From assembly GCA_015067895.1 (NCBI GenBank), contig SVLP01000002.1, positions 62,001 to 126,000 of the forward strand: DNA of 64,000 bases, read 5' to 3'. This DNA comes from Oscillospiraceae bacterium (GTDB lineage: Bacteria > Bacillota_A > Clostridia > Oscillospirales > Oscillospiraceae). A program made the translations under genes and the position numbers. Shown here piece by piece: positions 16,649 through 25,364 of this stretch. The first letter of the stretch is position 1. Each line of letters opens with the position of its first letter. The notes beneath the pieces were generated by a model. It did no database searches. It saw only the letters and a program-made list of their open reading frames with translations, and had not been told where the DNA came from.

Positions 16649-16694
16649 ATTATAGCACATTTCGGTTGCAACCGCAACCTGTTCTTGCTATAAT
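16649..16694. promoter_or_regulatory. Overlapping divergent promoters with a GGTTGCAACC palindrome
   Basis: Plus strand: TTGCAA (16666-16671), 17-base spacer, TATAAT (16689-16694) for the MATE gene. Minus strand: TTGCGG (16672-16677 complement), 17-base spacer, TATAAT (16649-16654 complement) for the AT-rich gene. The -35 elements are adjacent inside GGTTGCAACCGCAACC (16664-16679), whose first ten bases are a perfect palindrome. A single regulator could control both. Confidence 0.65.
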
Positions 16695-16726
16695 GGTAGC
16701 ATACTACATAAAAAGAAGGCGATCCA

Positions 16727-18070
16727 ATGGCAAAGCAGACTGCCCAGGAAAAATTCGTTGAAATGACCACCGCGCCGGTGGAGCGGCTGATCGCAAAGCT
16801 GGCGGTGCCCACCATCATCTCCATGCTCATCACCACCATCTACAACATGGCCGATACCTTCTTCATCGGCATGCTCTCCACCGCCGCCTCCGGCGCGGTG
16901 GGCGTGGCCTTTTCGGTCATGGCCATCATCCAGGCTCTGGGCTTCTTCTTCGGCCAGGGCGCGGGAGCCAGCATCTCCCAGGCCTTGGGCAGTCAGGACA
17001 CCAAGCGGGCCAACGAGCTGGCCTCCACGGGCTTCCTCTCCGCGCTGATCTGCGGCGCACTCGTGGGGGTGCTGGGCCTGATCTTCATGGAGCCGCTGGT
17101 CTATTTCCTCGGGGCCACCGATACCATCTACCCCTACTGCGTGGCTTATCTGCGGCTGATCCTGATCGGTGCGCCCTGGATGTGCGCATCCTTCGTGCTG
17201 AACAATCTGCTCCGGTTCGAGGGTAACGCTTTCCGGGCCATGGTGGGCCTGACCACCGGCGGCGTACTGAACATGGCCCTCGACCCCCTGTTCATCTTCG
17301 TCTTCGACATGGGCATCGCGGGCGCGGCTCTGGCCACCATCGTTTCCCAGGCGGTGTCCTTCGGGATCCTGTACTTCCAAATCAAGAAATACTCCGCCAT
17401 CACCATCAGCTTCCGCTCCTTCCGCCCCGGCCGGAGCATGTACAGTGCCATCACCCGGGCCGGTCTGCCCAGTCTCCTGCGCCAGGGCATCGCGTCGGTG
17501 GGCACCATCTGCCTGAACACCGCCGCCCGGCCCTTCGGTGACGCGGCCATCTCCGCCATGGCCATCATCGGCCGCATCACCATGTTCAGTAACTCCGCCA
17601 TGCTGGGCTTCGGCCAGGGCTTCCAGCCGGTGTGCGGCTTCAACTACGGCGCGAAGCGGTACGACCGGGTGAAGAAGGGCTATTTCTTCCTCATCAAGGC
17701 TTCGGTCATCGGACTTCTGGCCTTTGCAGCCGTGGAGTTCGCCTTTGCAGAGCAGTTCGTGGGCATCTTCCGGGACGATCCGGCGGTCATCGCCATCGGC
17801 GCGGTGGCACTGCGATTCCAGTGCATCACCCTGGTGCTCAACAGCTTCATCATCTCCAGCAACATGCTCCTGCAGACCACCGGCCAGGTGGTGCCCGCAT
17901 CCATCCTGGGCGTGGCAAGGCAGGCGTTCCTGATCCCCTGCCTGTGGATCTTCACGGGTCTGTTTGACCTGACGGGTCTGCAAATGGCTCAGCCCATCGC
18001 GGACGCACTGACCTTCCTCATCGCCATCCCCATGGCGGTGAAGTTCCTGCGGAAGATGGGAAAAGATTGA
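16727..18070 (+). CDS. MATE family multidrug/Na+ antiporter
   Basis: A 447-residue MATE transporter with twelve predicted helices in two halves. The N-terminal part has IAKLAVPTIISMLITTIYNMADTFFIGML and FFFGQGAGASISQALG. The C-terminal half has SMAIIGRI-type motifs and GFGQGFQPVCGFNYGAKRYDRVKKG. It exports cationic or toxic compounds in exchange for Na+ or H+. A GAAGG precedes the ATG. The DUF-like gene follows 25 bases downstream and may be cotranscribed. The substrate is unknown. Confidence 0.9.
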   Translation: MAKQTAQEKFVEMTTAPVERLIAKLAVPTIISMLITTIYNMADTFFIGMLSTAASGAVGVAFSVMAIIQALGFFFGQGAGASISQALGSQDTKRANELASTGFLSALICGALVGVLGLIFMEPLVYFLGATDTIYPYCVAYLRLILIGAPWMCASFVLNNLLRFEGNAFRAMVGLTTGGVLNMALDPLFIFVFDMGIAGAALATIVSQAVSFGILYFQIKKYSAITISFRSFRPGRSMYSAITRAGLPSLLRQGIASVGTICLNTAARPFGDAAISAMAIIGRITMFSNSAMLGFGQGFQPVCGFNYGAKRYDRVKKGYFFLIKASVIGLLAFAAVEFAFAEQFVGIFRDDPAVIAIGAVALRFQCITLVLNSFIISSNMLLQTTGQVVPASILGVARQAFLIPCLWIFTGLFDLTGLQMAQPIADALTFLIAIPMAVKFLRKMGKD

Positions 18071-18095
18071 TTCTGTTTCAGCAAGAGGTGCTGCC

Positions 18096-18509
18096 ATGAG
18101 AGATATATTGGAAATTTTCAAATCCGCAAGGGAGCATTACTGCTTCCGAAATTTGCGCGAATTTTATCACTGCATTTGCGCCCTTCAGTCGGAGTTCCCC
18201 GGCATGACCCTTGATTGGGATGACGGAGCAGGGGAGCGGTGGGCGCGATTATGGGACGGTGATTGGTGGTTCATGGTGCATCGTCGGCTCGGCATCGCTT
18301 TTATGCGCGGCCCCCATGATGCCGCTCCGATCCCGAGTTCCATTGCACATCTGACGATCGTTCCCGTCACCGGGATCGATGCGGAGGAATGGTATTTGGA
18401 TGTGGATCAGCTTTGCAGGGACTTTCCCGAGATCGGCTGGCATGCCTGTGCCGATGCAGTCGATCCCACCGCCTTCAGCCTCAGCGATCTGTATTATGCC
18501 ACCGTGTAA
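18096..18509 (+). CDS. Hypothetical protein, 137 residues
   Basis: I do not recognise a family. The protein is soluble, rich in Trp and acidic residues (WDDGAGERWARLWDGDWWFMVHRRLGIAFMRGP), with no signal peptide or membrane helix. AGAGGTG precedes the ATG at 18096. It follows the MATE gene by 25 bases on the same strand and is followed by a hairpin that overlaps the trkA promoter. Normal codon use for this genome argues that it is a real gene. Confidence 0.6.
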   Translation: MRDILEIFKSAREHYCFRNLREFYHCICALQSEFPGMTLDWDDGAGERWARLWDGDWWFMVHRRLGIAFMRGPHDAAPIPSSIAHLTIVPVTGIDAEEWYLDVDQLCRDFPEIGWHACADAVDPTAFSLSDLYYATV

Positions 18510-18544
18510 CAGATAAGATTAAGTAAAATTCATGTAAAGCCCAA

Positions 18545-18578
18545 GGGGGGAAAGTCACGTAAATGTTGACTTTCCCCC
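18545..18578 (+). terminator. Hairpin/terminator overlapping the trkA promoter
   Basis: Perfect 12-base arms GGGGGAAAGTCA and TGACTTTCCCCC around a loop of about nine bases, followed by GTTTT. The right arm contains the -35 TTGACT of the next promoter. Confidence 0.6.
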
Positions 18579-18593
18579 GTTTTGGCGTATAAT
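18566..18593 (+). promoter_or_regulatory. Promoter of trkA-trkH-Nudix
   Basis: TTGACT (18566-18571), 16-base spacer and perfect TATAAT (18588-18593). Confidence 0.75.
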
Positions 18594-18626
18594 GAAAGAA
18601 GCTTTTTCCATTAAGGAGATATCTCT

Positions 18627-20018
18627 ATGCAAAAGAACAATGGCTTGTCGATCATCATCGTCGGCTGCGGCAAGGTCGGTTTGACCCTGGTGGAGCAGCT
18701 GAGCCGGGAGGGTCACAACATCACCGTCATCGATAAGAACCGCACACTGGTGGAGAATCTGACCAGCACCTACGATGTGATGGGTGTGGTGGGCAACGGT
18801 GCCAGCTACTCCATTCAGAAGGATGCCGGCATCGAGAACACCGACCTCATCATCGCCGTCACCGAGTCCGACGAGCTGAACCTGCTGTGCTGCACCGTGG
18901 CCAAGCGGGTCTCCGGCTGCTCCGCCATCGCCCGCGTCCGCACCCCGGACTACAGCCAGGATGTCAGCTACCTGCGGGAGCGTCTGGGGCTTGCCATGAT
19001 CTTCAACCCGGAGCTGGAGTCCGCCCGGGAGGCCGCCCGGATGCTGTCCCTGCCCACGGCTCTGGAGGTCGCCTCCTTCGCCCACGGACAGGCGGAGCTG
19101 GTCACCTTCAAGATCCCCAAGGGCAATAAGCTCGACGGTTTGAAGCTCTGGGATATGAGCAAATCCATCCCAGCCGACATTGAGACCAACGTGGTCATCT
19201 CCTGTGTCGAGCGGGCGGACAAGGTCTACATCCCCAGCGGCAATTTCCAGCTCCAGTGCGGCGACGTGGTCTCCTTCGTCTCCACCCGGAAGATCGCCCG
19301 GAAATTCCTGCGCTCCATCGGCTTCAAGACCCGCCAGGTTCGCTCCACCATGATAATCGGCGGTGGCCGCTCCAGCTACTACCTGGCCCAGGAGCTGCTG
19401 GCCATGGGCATGGAGGTCAAGATCATCGAAAAACGCCGGGAGCGGTGCGAGGAGCTCTGCGAGCTGCTGCCCGATGCCAACATCATCAACGGCGACGGCA
19501 CCAGCGAGGAGCTGCTGCGGGAGGAGGGCATCGAATATGCCGAGTCCTTCGTGGCTCTGACGGGCATCGACGAGGAGAACATCCTGCTGACCCTCCACGC
19601 CCGGAACGTCTCCGATGCCAAGGTCATCACCAAGATCAACCGCATCTCCTTCCGCAATGCCATCAATACCCTGGACTTGGGCAGCGTCATCTATCCGCGC
19701 TACATCACCAGCGAAGCCATCGTCGCCTATGTCCGCGCCAAGCACAACTCCATGAACTCCAACGTCGAGACCCTGAACTATCTCTGTGACAACCGGGTCG
19801 AGGCCGTGGAATTCCGGGTCAACGAGGCCTCCCAGGTCACCGGAAAGATGCTGAAGGATCTCAAGCCCAAGATGAAGAAGGACATCCTGATCGCCAGCAT
19901 TAGCCGCGGCGGCCAGATCCTGATCCCCTCCGGCGTGGATACCATCGAGGTGGGCGACTCCGTCATGGTGGTCACCACCCATTCCGGCTTCAACGACATC
20001 CGCGACATTCTCGCATAA
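18627..20018 (+). CDS. trkA: Trk potassium uptake regulator TrkA
   Basis: A 463-residue cytosolic gating protein with two repeats of Rossmann RCK-N plus RCK-C. The first nucleotide loop is IVGCGKVGLTL near residue 12, and the second is IIGGGRSSYYLAQELLAMG near 240. Acidic NAD-binding ends (VIDKNR and IIEKRR) are present. It binds NAD(H)/ATP and gates TrkH. Full length compared with the Escherichia coli protein. trkH follows 10 bases downstream. Confidence 0.94.
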   Translation: MQKNNGLSIIIVGCGKVGLTLVEQLSREGHNITVIDKNRTLVENLTSTYDVMGVVGNGASYSIQKDAGIENTDLIIAVTESDELNLLCCTVAKRVSGCSAIARVRTPDYSQDVSYLRERLGLAMIFNPELESAREAARMLSLPTALEVASFAHGQAELVTFKIPKGNKLDGLKLWDMSKSIPADIETNVVISCVERADKVYIPSGNFQLQCGDVVSFVSTRKIARKFLRSIGFKTRQVRSTMIIGGGRSSYYLAQELLAMGMEVKIIEKRRERCEELCELLPDANIINGDGTSEELLREEGIEYAESFVALTGIDEENILLTLHARNVSDAKVITKINRISFRNAINTLDLGSVIYPRYITSEAIVAYVRAKHNSMNSNVETLNYLCDNRVEAVEFRVNEASQVTGKMLKDLKPKMKKDILIASISRGGQILIPSGVDTIEVGDSVMVVTTHSGFNDIRDILA

Positions 20019-20028
20019 GGAGCAGGTC

Positions 20029-21486
20029 ATGAACGGAGCAATGATCGTATATATCCTGGGTCAGGTGCTGCGGATCGAAGGTCTGCTGCTGCTGCCCAGC
20101 TTCTTCGTGGGTCTCATCTACCGGGAGCAGGAGGGCTGGATGTATCTGGCCATGGCGGCGGTGTGTCTCGTCGTCGGCACCCTCATCACCCTGCGAAAGC
20201 CCAAAAACACCACCATCTATCTGAAGGAGGGCTGCGTCAGCACCGCCCTGTGCTGGATCGTCCTGTCCGCCTTCGGTGCACTGCCCTTCGTCCTCACCGG
20301 CGAGATCCCCTCCTTCACCGATGCCGTGTTCGAGACCGTCTCAGGCTTCACCACCACGGGCTCGTCCATCCTGACAGACGTGGAGGCCATGAGCTATACC
20401 AGCCTTTTCTGGCGCAGCTTCACCCACTGGATCGGCGGCATGGGTGTGCTGGTGTTCCTGCTGGCGGTGCTGCCCATGGCCGGCGGCAGCCAGTTCAACC
20501 TGATGAAGGCCGAGAGCCCCGGCCCCAGCGTCGGCAAGCTGGTGCCCAAGGTGGGAGCAACTGCAAGACTCCTGTATATCATCTATTTCGGCCTGACTGT
20601 GCTGGAGATCGTCTTCCTGCTGCTGGGCGGTATGCCTGTCTTCGATGCCATCACCCACAGCTTCGGCACCGCCGGTACCGGTGGCTTCGGCATCAAGGGT
20701 GACTCCATCGCCGGCTACAGCCCCTATCTGCAGTGGGTCATCACCATTTTCATGATCCTCTTCGGCGTGAATTTCAACGCCTACTACTTCCTCCTCTTCG
20801 GCCAGCTGAAGAAGGCCCTCGGCATGGAGGAGGTGCGGTGGTATCTCATCATCATCCTGGTCTCTACCGGCATCATTTTCGCGACGCTGCTGGGAACCTA
20901 CGCCCCCTTTGAGGCCCTGACCCACGCGGCCTTCCAGGTGGGCACCATCATCACGACTACCGGCTTCGCCACGGCGGATTTCGACCAGTGGAGCTCGTTG
21001 GCGAAGACGGTGCTGGTGCTGCTGATGTTTGTCGGTGCCTGCGCAGGCTCCACCGGCGGCGGCATCAAGGTCAGCCGCATCATCGTCTTCTTCAAGTCCG
21101 CCTTCCGGGAGATCGGCTCCTACATCCACCCCCGCTCTGTCAACCGGATCAAGGTGGAGGGTCGTCCCGTGGAGCATGAGGCGGTGCGCTCCATCAATGT
21201 CTATCTGACCACCTATATGGTGATCTTCGCCCTGTCCATCCTGCTCGTCAGCATCGAGGGCCAGGATGTCATCACCACCTTCACCGCCGTGGCCGCCACC
21301 ATCAACAACATCGGCCCCGGCCTGGCGGTGGTGGGACCCACCGGCAACTTCAGCTCCTTCACCCTCTTCAGCAAATGGGTGCTGATCTTTGATATGCTGG
21401 CGGGCCGTCTGGAGCTGTTCCCCATGCTGATTTTGTTCCATCCCACCATCTGGAAGCAGGCCTTCCAGCGCAGGACAAGGAGGTAA
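20029..21486 (+). CDS. trkH: Trk potassium transporter membrane subunit
   Basis: A 485-residue TrkH/KtrB-type channel with four pore-loop repeats. The selectivity segments are recognisable as TTTGSS (about 110), GTAGTGGFGI (about 215), TTTGFATAD (about 310) and NNIGPGL (about 425). GACAGSTGGGIKVSR is the family signature before the gating helix. Membrane location, K+ uptake with TrkA. A nudix gene follows by three bases. Confidence 0.94.
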   Translation: MNGAMIVYILGQVLRIEGLLLLPSFFVGLIYREQEGWMYLAMAAVCLVVGTLITLRKPKNTTIYLKEGCVSTALCWIVLSAFGALPFVLTGEIPSFTDAVFETVSGFTTTGSSILTDVEAMSYTSLFWRSFTHWIGGMGVLVFLLAVLPMAGGSQFNLMKAESPGPSVGKLVPKVGATARLLYIIYFGLTVLEIVFLLLGGMPVFDAITHSFGTAGTGGFGIKGDSIAGYSPYLQWVITIFMILFGVNFNAYYFLLFGQLKKALGMEEVRWYLIIILVSTGIIFATLLGTYAPFEALTHAAFQVGTIITTTGFATADFDQWSSLAKTVLVLLMFVGACAGSTGGGIKVSRIIVFFKSAFREIGSYIHPRSVNRIKVEGRPVEHEAVRSINVYLTTYMVIFALSILLVSIEGQDVITTFTAVAATINNIGPGLAVVGPTGNFSSFTLFSKWVLIFDMLAGRLELFPMLILFHPTIWKQAFQRRTRR

Positions 21487-21489
21487 GAA

Positions 21490-21870
21490 ATGACCGATGT
21501 TGTCGCAGCCCTCATCTGGGAGGGCGACCGCTTCCTGGCCTGCCAGCGGCCTGGCCACAAGGCCCGGGGGCTTCTCTGGGAGTTCGTGGGCGGCAAGGTG
21601 GAGCCGGGGGAGACGAAGGAAGCAGCTCTGATCCGGGAATGCCGGGAGGAACTGGCCGTCACCGTGGTGCCCCGGGATGTCTTCATGGAAGTCATCCACG
21701 AATATCCCGACCTGACTGTCCGGCTGACCCTGTTCAACGCCGCCATCGCAGAGGGCACTCCAAAGCTTCTGGAGCACAACGACCTGCGCTGGATCACCGT
21801 GCAGGAAATCGATACTCTGGAATTCTGCCCCGCCGATGAGGAGATCCTGAAAAAGCTCAAGGAATTGTAA
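21490..21870 (+). CDS. Nudix hydrolase, MutT-like (8-oxo-dGTP diphosphatase)
   Basis: A 126-residue MutT-type protein. The nudix box GGKVEPGETKEAALIRECREELAV is complete (about residues 34-57), and the C-terminal LRWITVQEIDTLEFCPADEEIL is typical of MutT/NudG. It probably sanitises oxidised nucleotides. AGGAGG just before trkH's stop drives its ATG. A terminator follows directly. Confidence 0.85.
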   Translation: MTDVVAALIWEGDRFLACQRPGHKARGLLWEFVGGKVEPGETKEAALIRECREELAVTVVPRDVFMEVIHEYPDLTVRLTLFNAAIAEGTPKLLEHNDLRWITVQEIDTLEFCPADEEILKKLKEL

Positions 21871-21877
21871 TCGAAAA

Positions 21878-21906
21878 GCCCGCTCCGATTTGGAGCGGGC
21901 TTTCTT
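21878..21906 (+). terminator. Intrinsic terminator after the Nudix gene
   Basis: Stem GCCCGCTCC/GGAGCGGGC with loop GATTT, followed by TTTCTT and preceded by AAAA. Confidence 0.8.
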
Positions 21907-21916
21907 GGTATACGGT

Positions 21917-21999
21917 TCGTAGGGAACGGCCTATGTGGCGTTCCGGTGAATTATGGTCTCCATAAATTTGGGGAACGACACGCAGGTCGTTCCCTACGG
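21917..21999. repeat. Inverted repeat with 30-base arms (CGTAGGGAACG type)
   Basis: Arms at 21917-21946 and 21970-21999 match at most positions. Both start CGTAGGGAACG and contain a nested CGTTCC. The spacer is about 23 bases. No gene is inside. It sits between two convergent terminators and looks like a REP/MITE-type intergenic repeat. Confidence 0.6.
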
Positions 22000-22001
22000 A
22001 T

Positions 22002-22036
22002 AAAAAGGGAGCTGTACGGAATTCCGTACAGCTCCT
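22002..22036 (-). terminator. Intrinsic terminator after yajC
   Basis: A perfect 28-base palindrome (22008-22035) centred on GGAATTCC, followed by five T on the minus strand. Confidence 0.8.
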
Positions 22037-22046
22037 CAAAACCGTT

Positions 22047-22418
22047 TTACTTGTCGGCCTTTCTGGCAGCCTTATCCTTGGCAGCCTGCTCCTTGGCCTT
22101 CTTGGCATCGGCCTGGGCGCGGGCGGCGGCAGTGTGGTTCTCGGACAGGGCGAACTTGGCGAACTCGATGCGGACGCGGTCAGCGCCGGTCTCCAGGACG
22201 AACTTGTCCTCCTTGACGTCCACGACGGTGCCGGTGATGCCGCCGATGGTGGTGACATTGTCGCCGCTCTTCAGGGCAGCGCGCATCTCTTCGGCTTCCT
22301 TCTTGCGCTTGTTCTCGGGACGGATCAGCATGAAGTACATCAGGGCCAGCATCAGAACCAGCATGACCATGGTGGAGCCCATGCCGGCAGCGGGATCAGC
22401 GGTGAGGAAATTGAACAT
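22047..22418 (-). CDS. yajC: Preprotein translocase subunit YajC
   Basis: A 123-residue single-pass membrane protein that associates with SecDF. The helix STMVMLVLMLALMYFMLIRP ends in the family RPENKRKKE motif, followed by the small beta domain SGDNVTTIGGITGTVVDV and a Lys/Ala-rich tail. A promoter with TTGCAT, 16-base spacer and TATAAT lies directly upstream, so it can be transcribed apart from tgt. The queA-tgt-yajC order is widely conserved. Confidence 0.93.
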   Translation of the reverse strand: MFNFLTADPAAGMGSTMVMLVLMLALMYFMLIRPENKRKKEAEEMRAALKSGDNVTTIGGITGTVVDVKEDKFVLETGADRVRIEFAKFALSENHTAAARAQADAKKAKEQAAKDKAARKADK

Positions 22419-22453
22419 TGAACAAAACTCCTTTGGTTTTAATAGACCAGATT

Positions 22454-22481
22454 ATTATAACATTCTTTGTATAAAATGCAA
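22454..22481 (-). promoter_or_regulatory. Promoter of yajC
   Basis: On the minus strand, TTGCAT (22476-22481), 16-base spacer and TATAAT (22454-22459). Confidence 0.65.
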
Positions 22482-22490
22482 GAGGGAATG

Positions 22491-23621
22491 TCAGATTCTG
22501 CGGCTCAATTTTTCGCTGTACTCCCGGCGGAAGGCCTCGAACCGGCCCTCGTCCAGGGCGGTGCGGATGCGCTCCATGAGCTTGTTGTAGAAATACAGAT
22601 TGTGCATGACGCAAAGACGCATGGCCAGCATCTCCTCGGCCACGAACAGATGGCGGATGTAGGCCTTGGAGTAGCGGCGGCAGACAGGGCAGTCACACTC
22701 GGGATCGATGGGGGAGAGGTCGGCGCGGTACTTGGCGTTCTTCAGATTGATGGCGCCGTTCCAGGTGAAGAGCCGGGCATGGCGGGCATTCCGGGCGGGC
22801 ATGACGCAGTCAAAGAAATCCACGCCCCGGGCCACGGCCTCGATGATGTTGGTGGGGGTGCCCACGCCCATCAGGTAGCGGGTCTTCTCCACGGGCATGT
22901 GGGGCTCCACCGTCTCGATGATCTCGTACATCTCCTCGGCAGTCTCGCCCACGGCCAGACCGCCGATGGCGTAGCCGGGCAGATCCAGGTCGGCGATGCG
23001 CTTCATGTGGTCTGCGCGGATGTCCTTGTAGGTGCCGCCCTGGTTGATGCCCCAGAGCATCTGGCTGGGATTGACGGTGTCGGGCAGGCTGTTCAGCCGG
23101 GCGTTCTCTGCCTTGCACCGCTCCAGCCAGCGGGTGGTGCGGGCCACGGAATCCTCAACATATTTCCGGGGCGCGGGATTTTCGATGCACTCGTCGAAGG
23201 CCATGCAGATATCGCTGCCCAGATTGGACTGGATCTGCATGCTCTCCTCGGGGCCCATGAAGATCTTCCGGCCGTCGATGTGGGAGGAGAAGTAGACACC
23301 CTCCTCCTTGATCTTGCGAAGGGAACTCAGGGAGAAGACCTGGAAGCCGCCGGAGTCGGTCAGGATGGGGCCGTCCCAGGTCATGAATTTGTGCAGACCG
23401 CCGCACTCACGCACCAGTTCGTCGCCGGGACGCAGGTGCAGGTGGTAGGTATTGCTCAGCTCCACCTGACAGCCGATGTCCTTCAGGTCTTTCGCGCTCA
23501 ATGCGCCCTTGATGGCACCCTGGGTGCCCACGTTCATAAATACGGGGGTCTGCACCGTGCCGTGGGCGCAGGTGAATTCGCCCCGCCGGGCTTTGCCCTC
23601 GGTTTTTTTCAGTTCAAACAT
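22491..23621 (-). CDS. tgt: tRNA-guanine transglycosylase (queuine/preQ1)
   Basis: A 376-residue TIM-barrel enzyme that swaps guanine 34 for preQ1 in GUN tRNAs. The active-site regions are ILTDSGGFQVFSL and GVDFFDCVMPARNARH. The zinc site CDCPVCRRYS with a following His is complete. With queA it forms the late queuosine pathway. An acetyltransferase gene lies between the two on the same strand, spaced by four bases on each side. Confidence 0.95.
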   Translation of the reverse strand: MFELKKTEGKARRGEFTCAHGTVQTPVFMNVGTQGAIKGALSAKDLKDIGCQVELSNTYHLHLRPGDELVRECGGLHKFMTWDGPILTDSGGFQVFSLSSLRKIKEEGVYFSSHIDGRKIFMGPEESMQIQSNLGSDICMAFDECIENPAPRKYVEDSVARTTRWLERCKAENARLNSLPDTVNPSQMLWGINQGGTYKDIRADHMKRIADLDLPGYAIGGLAVGETAEEMYEIIETVEPHMPVEKTRYLMGVGTPTNIIEAVARGVDFFDCVMPARNARHARLFTWNGAINLKNAKYRADLSPIDPECDCPVCRRYSKAYIRHLFVAEEMLAMRLCVMHNLYFYNKLMERIRTALDEGRFEAFRREYSEKLSRRI

Positions 23622-23625
23622 AGTG

Positions 23626-24171
23626 TTACCTCTTGTTGTACAGGATGTAATTCACGGAATTCTCCACGGTGTCGTATCGGGTCTCGCTGCGGGTGGTGGA
23701 GAAATATTGGAAGCCGCATTTTTCAATGACCCTTTTGGACTGCAAATTCCAATCAAAATGGGAACAAGTCAGGAAATCGTAATCGAGCACATGGAAGCAG
23801 TAATCGACAACAGCCTTGACAGCTTCGGGCATCAGTCCTCGGCCCCAGTAGTCCTTATGGAGCACATAGCCGATCTCGCGACCGAGCTTCTCCGCCTCCG
23901 GGTCGGGATCCGGTTCCTCAATGCCCACGGAGCCGATGACACGGCCAGTCTCCTTCAGCTCGATGGCGAAGGTCTTTTTACCTTCGATGAACAGATCCAG
24001 AATAAACTCTGATTCCTCCATGCTCTTATGAGGCGTCCATCCCGCCATCTGGCCCAGACCCTCGATGGAAGCGTAGGCATAGAAGTCGTCCAGATCATCC
24101 ATCGCCCAGGGACGCAGGATCAGTCGTTCCGTCTCAATGCGGATACCGGTGATATCAACGGGTGCAAGCAT
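23626..24171 (-). CDS. GNAT acetyltransferase, RimJ/RimL type
   Basis: A 181-residue GNAT protein. ETERLILRPWAMDDLDDFYAYA opens the fold, and the acetyl-CoA region is EIGYVLHKDYWGRGLMPEAVKAVVDYCF. The subfamily acetylates protein N-termini (as RimJ/L) or small amines, and the substrate here is unknown. Start chosen at 24171, since a start further upstream would overlap queA by about 70 bases. Its place inside the queuosine genes appears incidental. It is not a known queuosine enzyme. Confidence 0.82.
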   Translation of the reverse strand: MLAPVDITGIRIETERLILRPWAMDDLDDFYAYASIEGLGQMAGWTPHKSMEESEFILDLFIEGKKTFAIELKETGRVIGSVGIEEPDPDPEAEKLGREIGYVLHKDYWGRGLMPEAVKAVVDYCFHVLDYDFLTCSHFDWNLQSKRVIEKCGFQYFSTTRSETRYDTVENSVNYILYNKR

Positions 24172-24175
24172 GGCG

Positions 24176-25207
24176 TTACCCCAGATACATACTGTCGCCA
24201 AAGCTGAAGAAACGGTAGCGTTCCCTGACAGCCTCGGCATAGGCATTCAGCACATTCTCCCGTCCGGCAAAGGCGGACACCAGCATCACGAGGGTGCTCT
24301 CGGGCAGATGGAAATTCGTAATCAGGGCATCCATAGCCTTGAACTCATAGCCCGGGAAAATGAAGATCTCCGTCCACTTGGATTTTGCTTCAAAGGTGCC
24401 GTCGTCGTTGACCAGGCTCTCCAGCGTCCGGCAGGAGGTGGTGCCCACGCAGATGATCCGGCCGCCGCGAGCGCGGGTGGCGTTGAGGATGTCGGCGGTC
24501 TCCTGCGTCATCATGCAGAGTTCGGAGTGCATATGGTGCTCGGAGATGTTCTCCGCCTTCACGGGACGGAAGGTGCCCAGACCCACGTGCAGCGTCACAT
24601 AGGCAAGTGTCACGCCCTTGTCCTCGGCCTTCTGCAGCAGCTCCTTCGTCCAGTGCAGACCGGCGGTGGGGGCGGCTGCGGAGCCCACCTCCCGGGAGTA
24701 AACGGTCTGATACCGCTCCTGATCGGCAAGCTCTGCCTTGATGTAGGGGGGCAGGGGCATCTTGCCCAGGGATTCAAGGACTTCCAGAAAGATGCCCTCG
24801 TAGGTGAACTTCACCACCCGGTTGCCGTCGGGCTGGACGCGGACGACCTCTGCGGTGAGCTGGCCGTCGCCGAAAATGACGGTGGAGCCGGGCTGCATCT
24901 TCCGGCCGGGCTTGGCCAGGCACTCCCACTCATTGCCGCCCAAGTCGCGCAGCAGCAGCAGCTCTACCGCGCCGCCGGTGGGACGGTGCCCCAGCAGCCG
25001 GGCAGGGAGCACCCGGGAGTCATTCATCACCAGGGTATCGCCGGGGTTCAGATAGTCGATGATATCATAAAAATGCCGGTGGGACAGCTCGCCGGTCTGG
25101 CGGTTCACGGCCAGCAGCCGGGAGGTATCCCGCTTTTCCAGGGGCGTCTGGGCGATGAGCTCCTCGGGCAGCTCGTACCAGAAGTCCCGTGTCTTGAAAT
25201 CGGGCAT
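24176..25207 (-). CDS. queA: S-adenosylmethionine:tRNA ribosyltransferase-isomerase
   Basis: A 343-residue QueA that transfers and isomerises the ribosyl group of SAM onto preQ1 in tRNA. The start [29 protein letters not shown], middle [16 protein letters not shown] and the end [28 protein letters not shown] are diagnostic. The ATG at 25207 follows AAAGGAG. It leads the minus-strand queA-acetyltransferase-tgt unit, with an AT-rich -10 (TATAAT, 25238-25243) upstream. Confidence 0.95.
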   Translation of the reverse strand: MPDFKTRDFWYELPEELIAQTPLEKRDTSRLLAVNRQTGELSHRHFYDIIDYLNPGDTLVMNDSRVLPARLLGHRPTGGAVELLLLRDLGGNEWECLAKPGRKMQPGSTVIFGDGQLTAEVVRVQPDGNRVVKFTYEGIFLEVLESLGKMPLPPYIKAELADQERYQTVYSREVGSAAAPTAGLHWTKELLQKAEDKGVTLAYVTLHVGLGTFRPVKAENISEHHMHSELCMMTQETADILNATRARGGRIICVGTTSCRTLESLVNDDGTFEAKSKWTEIFIFPGYEFKAMDALITNFHLPESTLVMLVSAFAGRENVLNAYAEAVRERYRFFSFGDSMYLG

Positions 25208-25302
25208 AAAACTCGCTCCTTTATCGATAGTCGATTCATTATACCACAGCTTCTGGCAAAAATCCACAACAAAAACTTCCAAATCCCGGTACGTTTTTCC
25301 TA

Positions 25303-25331
25303 TGGACAAAGGTGACATAATATGTTATAAT
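25303..25331 (+). promoter_or_regulatory. Promoter of the SLH-M15 peptidase gene
   Basis: TGGACA (25303-25308), 17-base spacer and perfect TATAAT (25326-25331). Confidence 0.7.
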
Positions 25332-25364
25332 TTGTTACAGTTTGATACTTTTGGAGGTTGCTGC

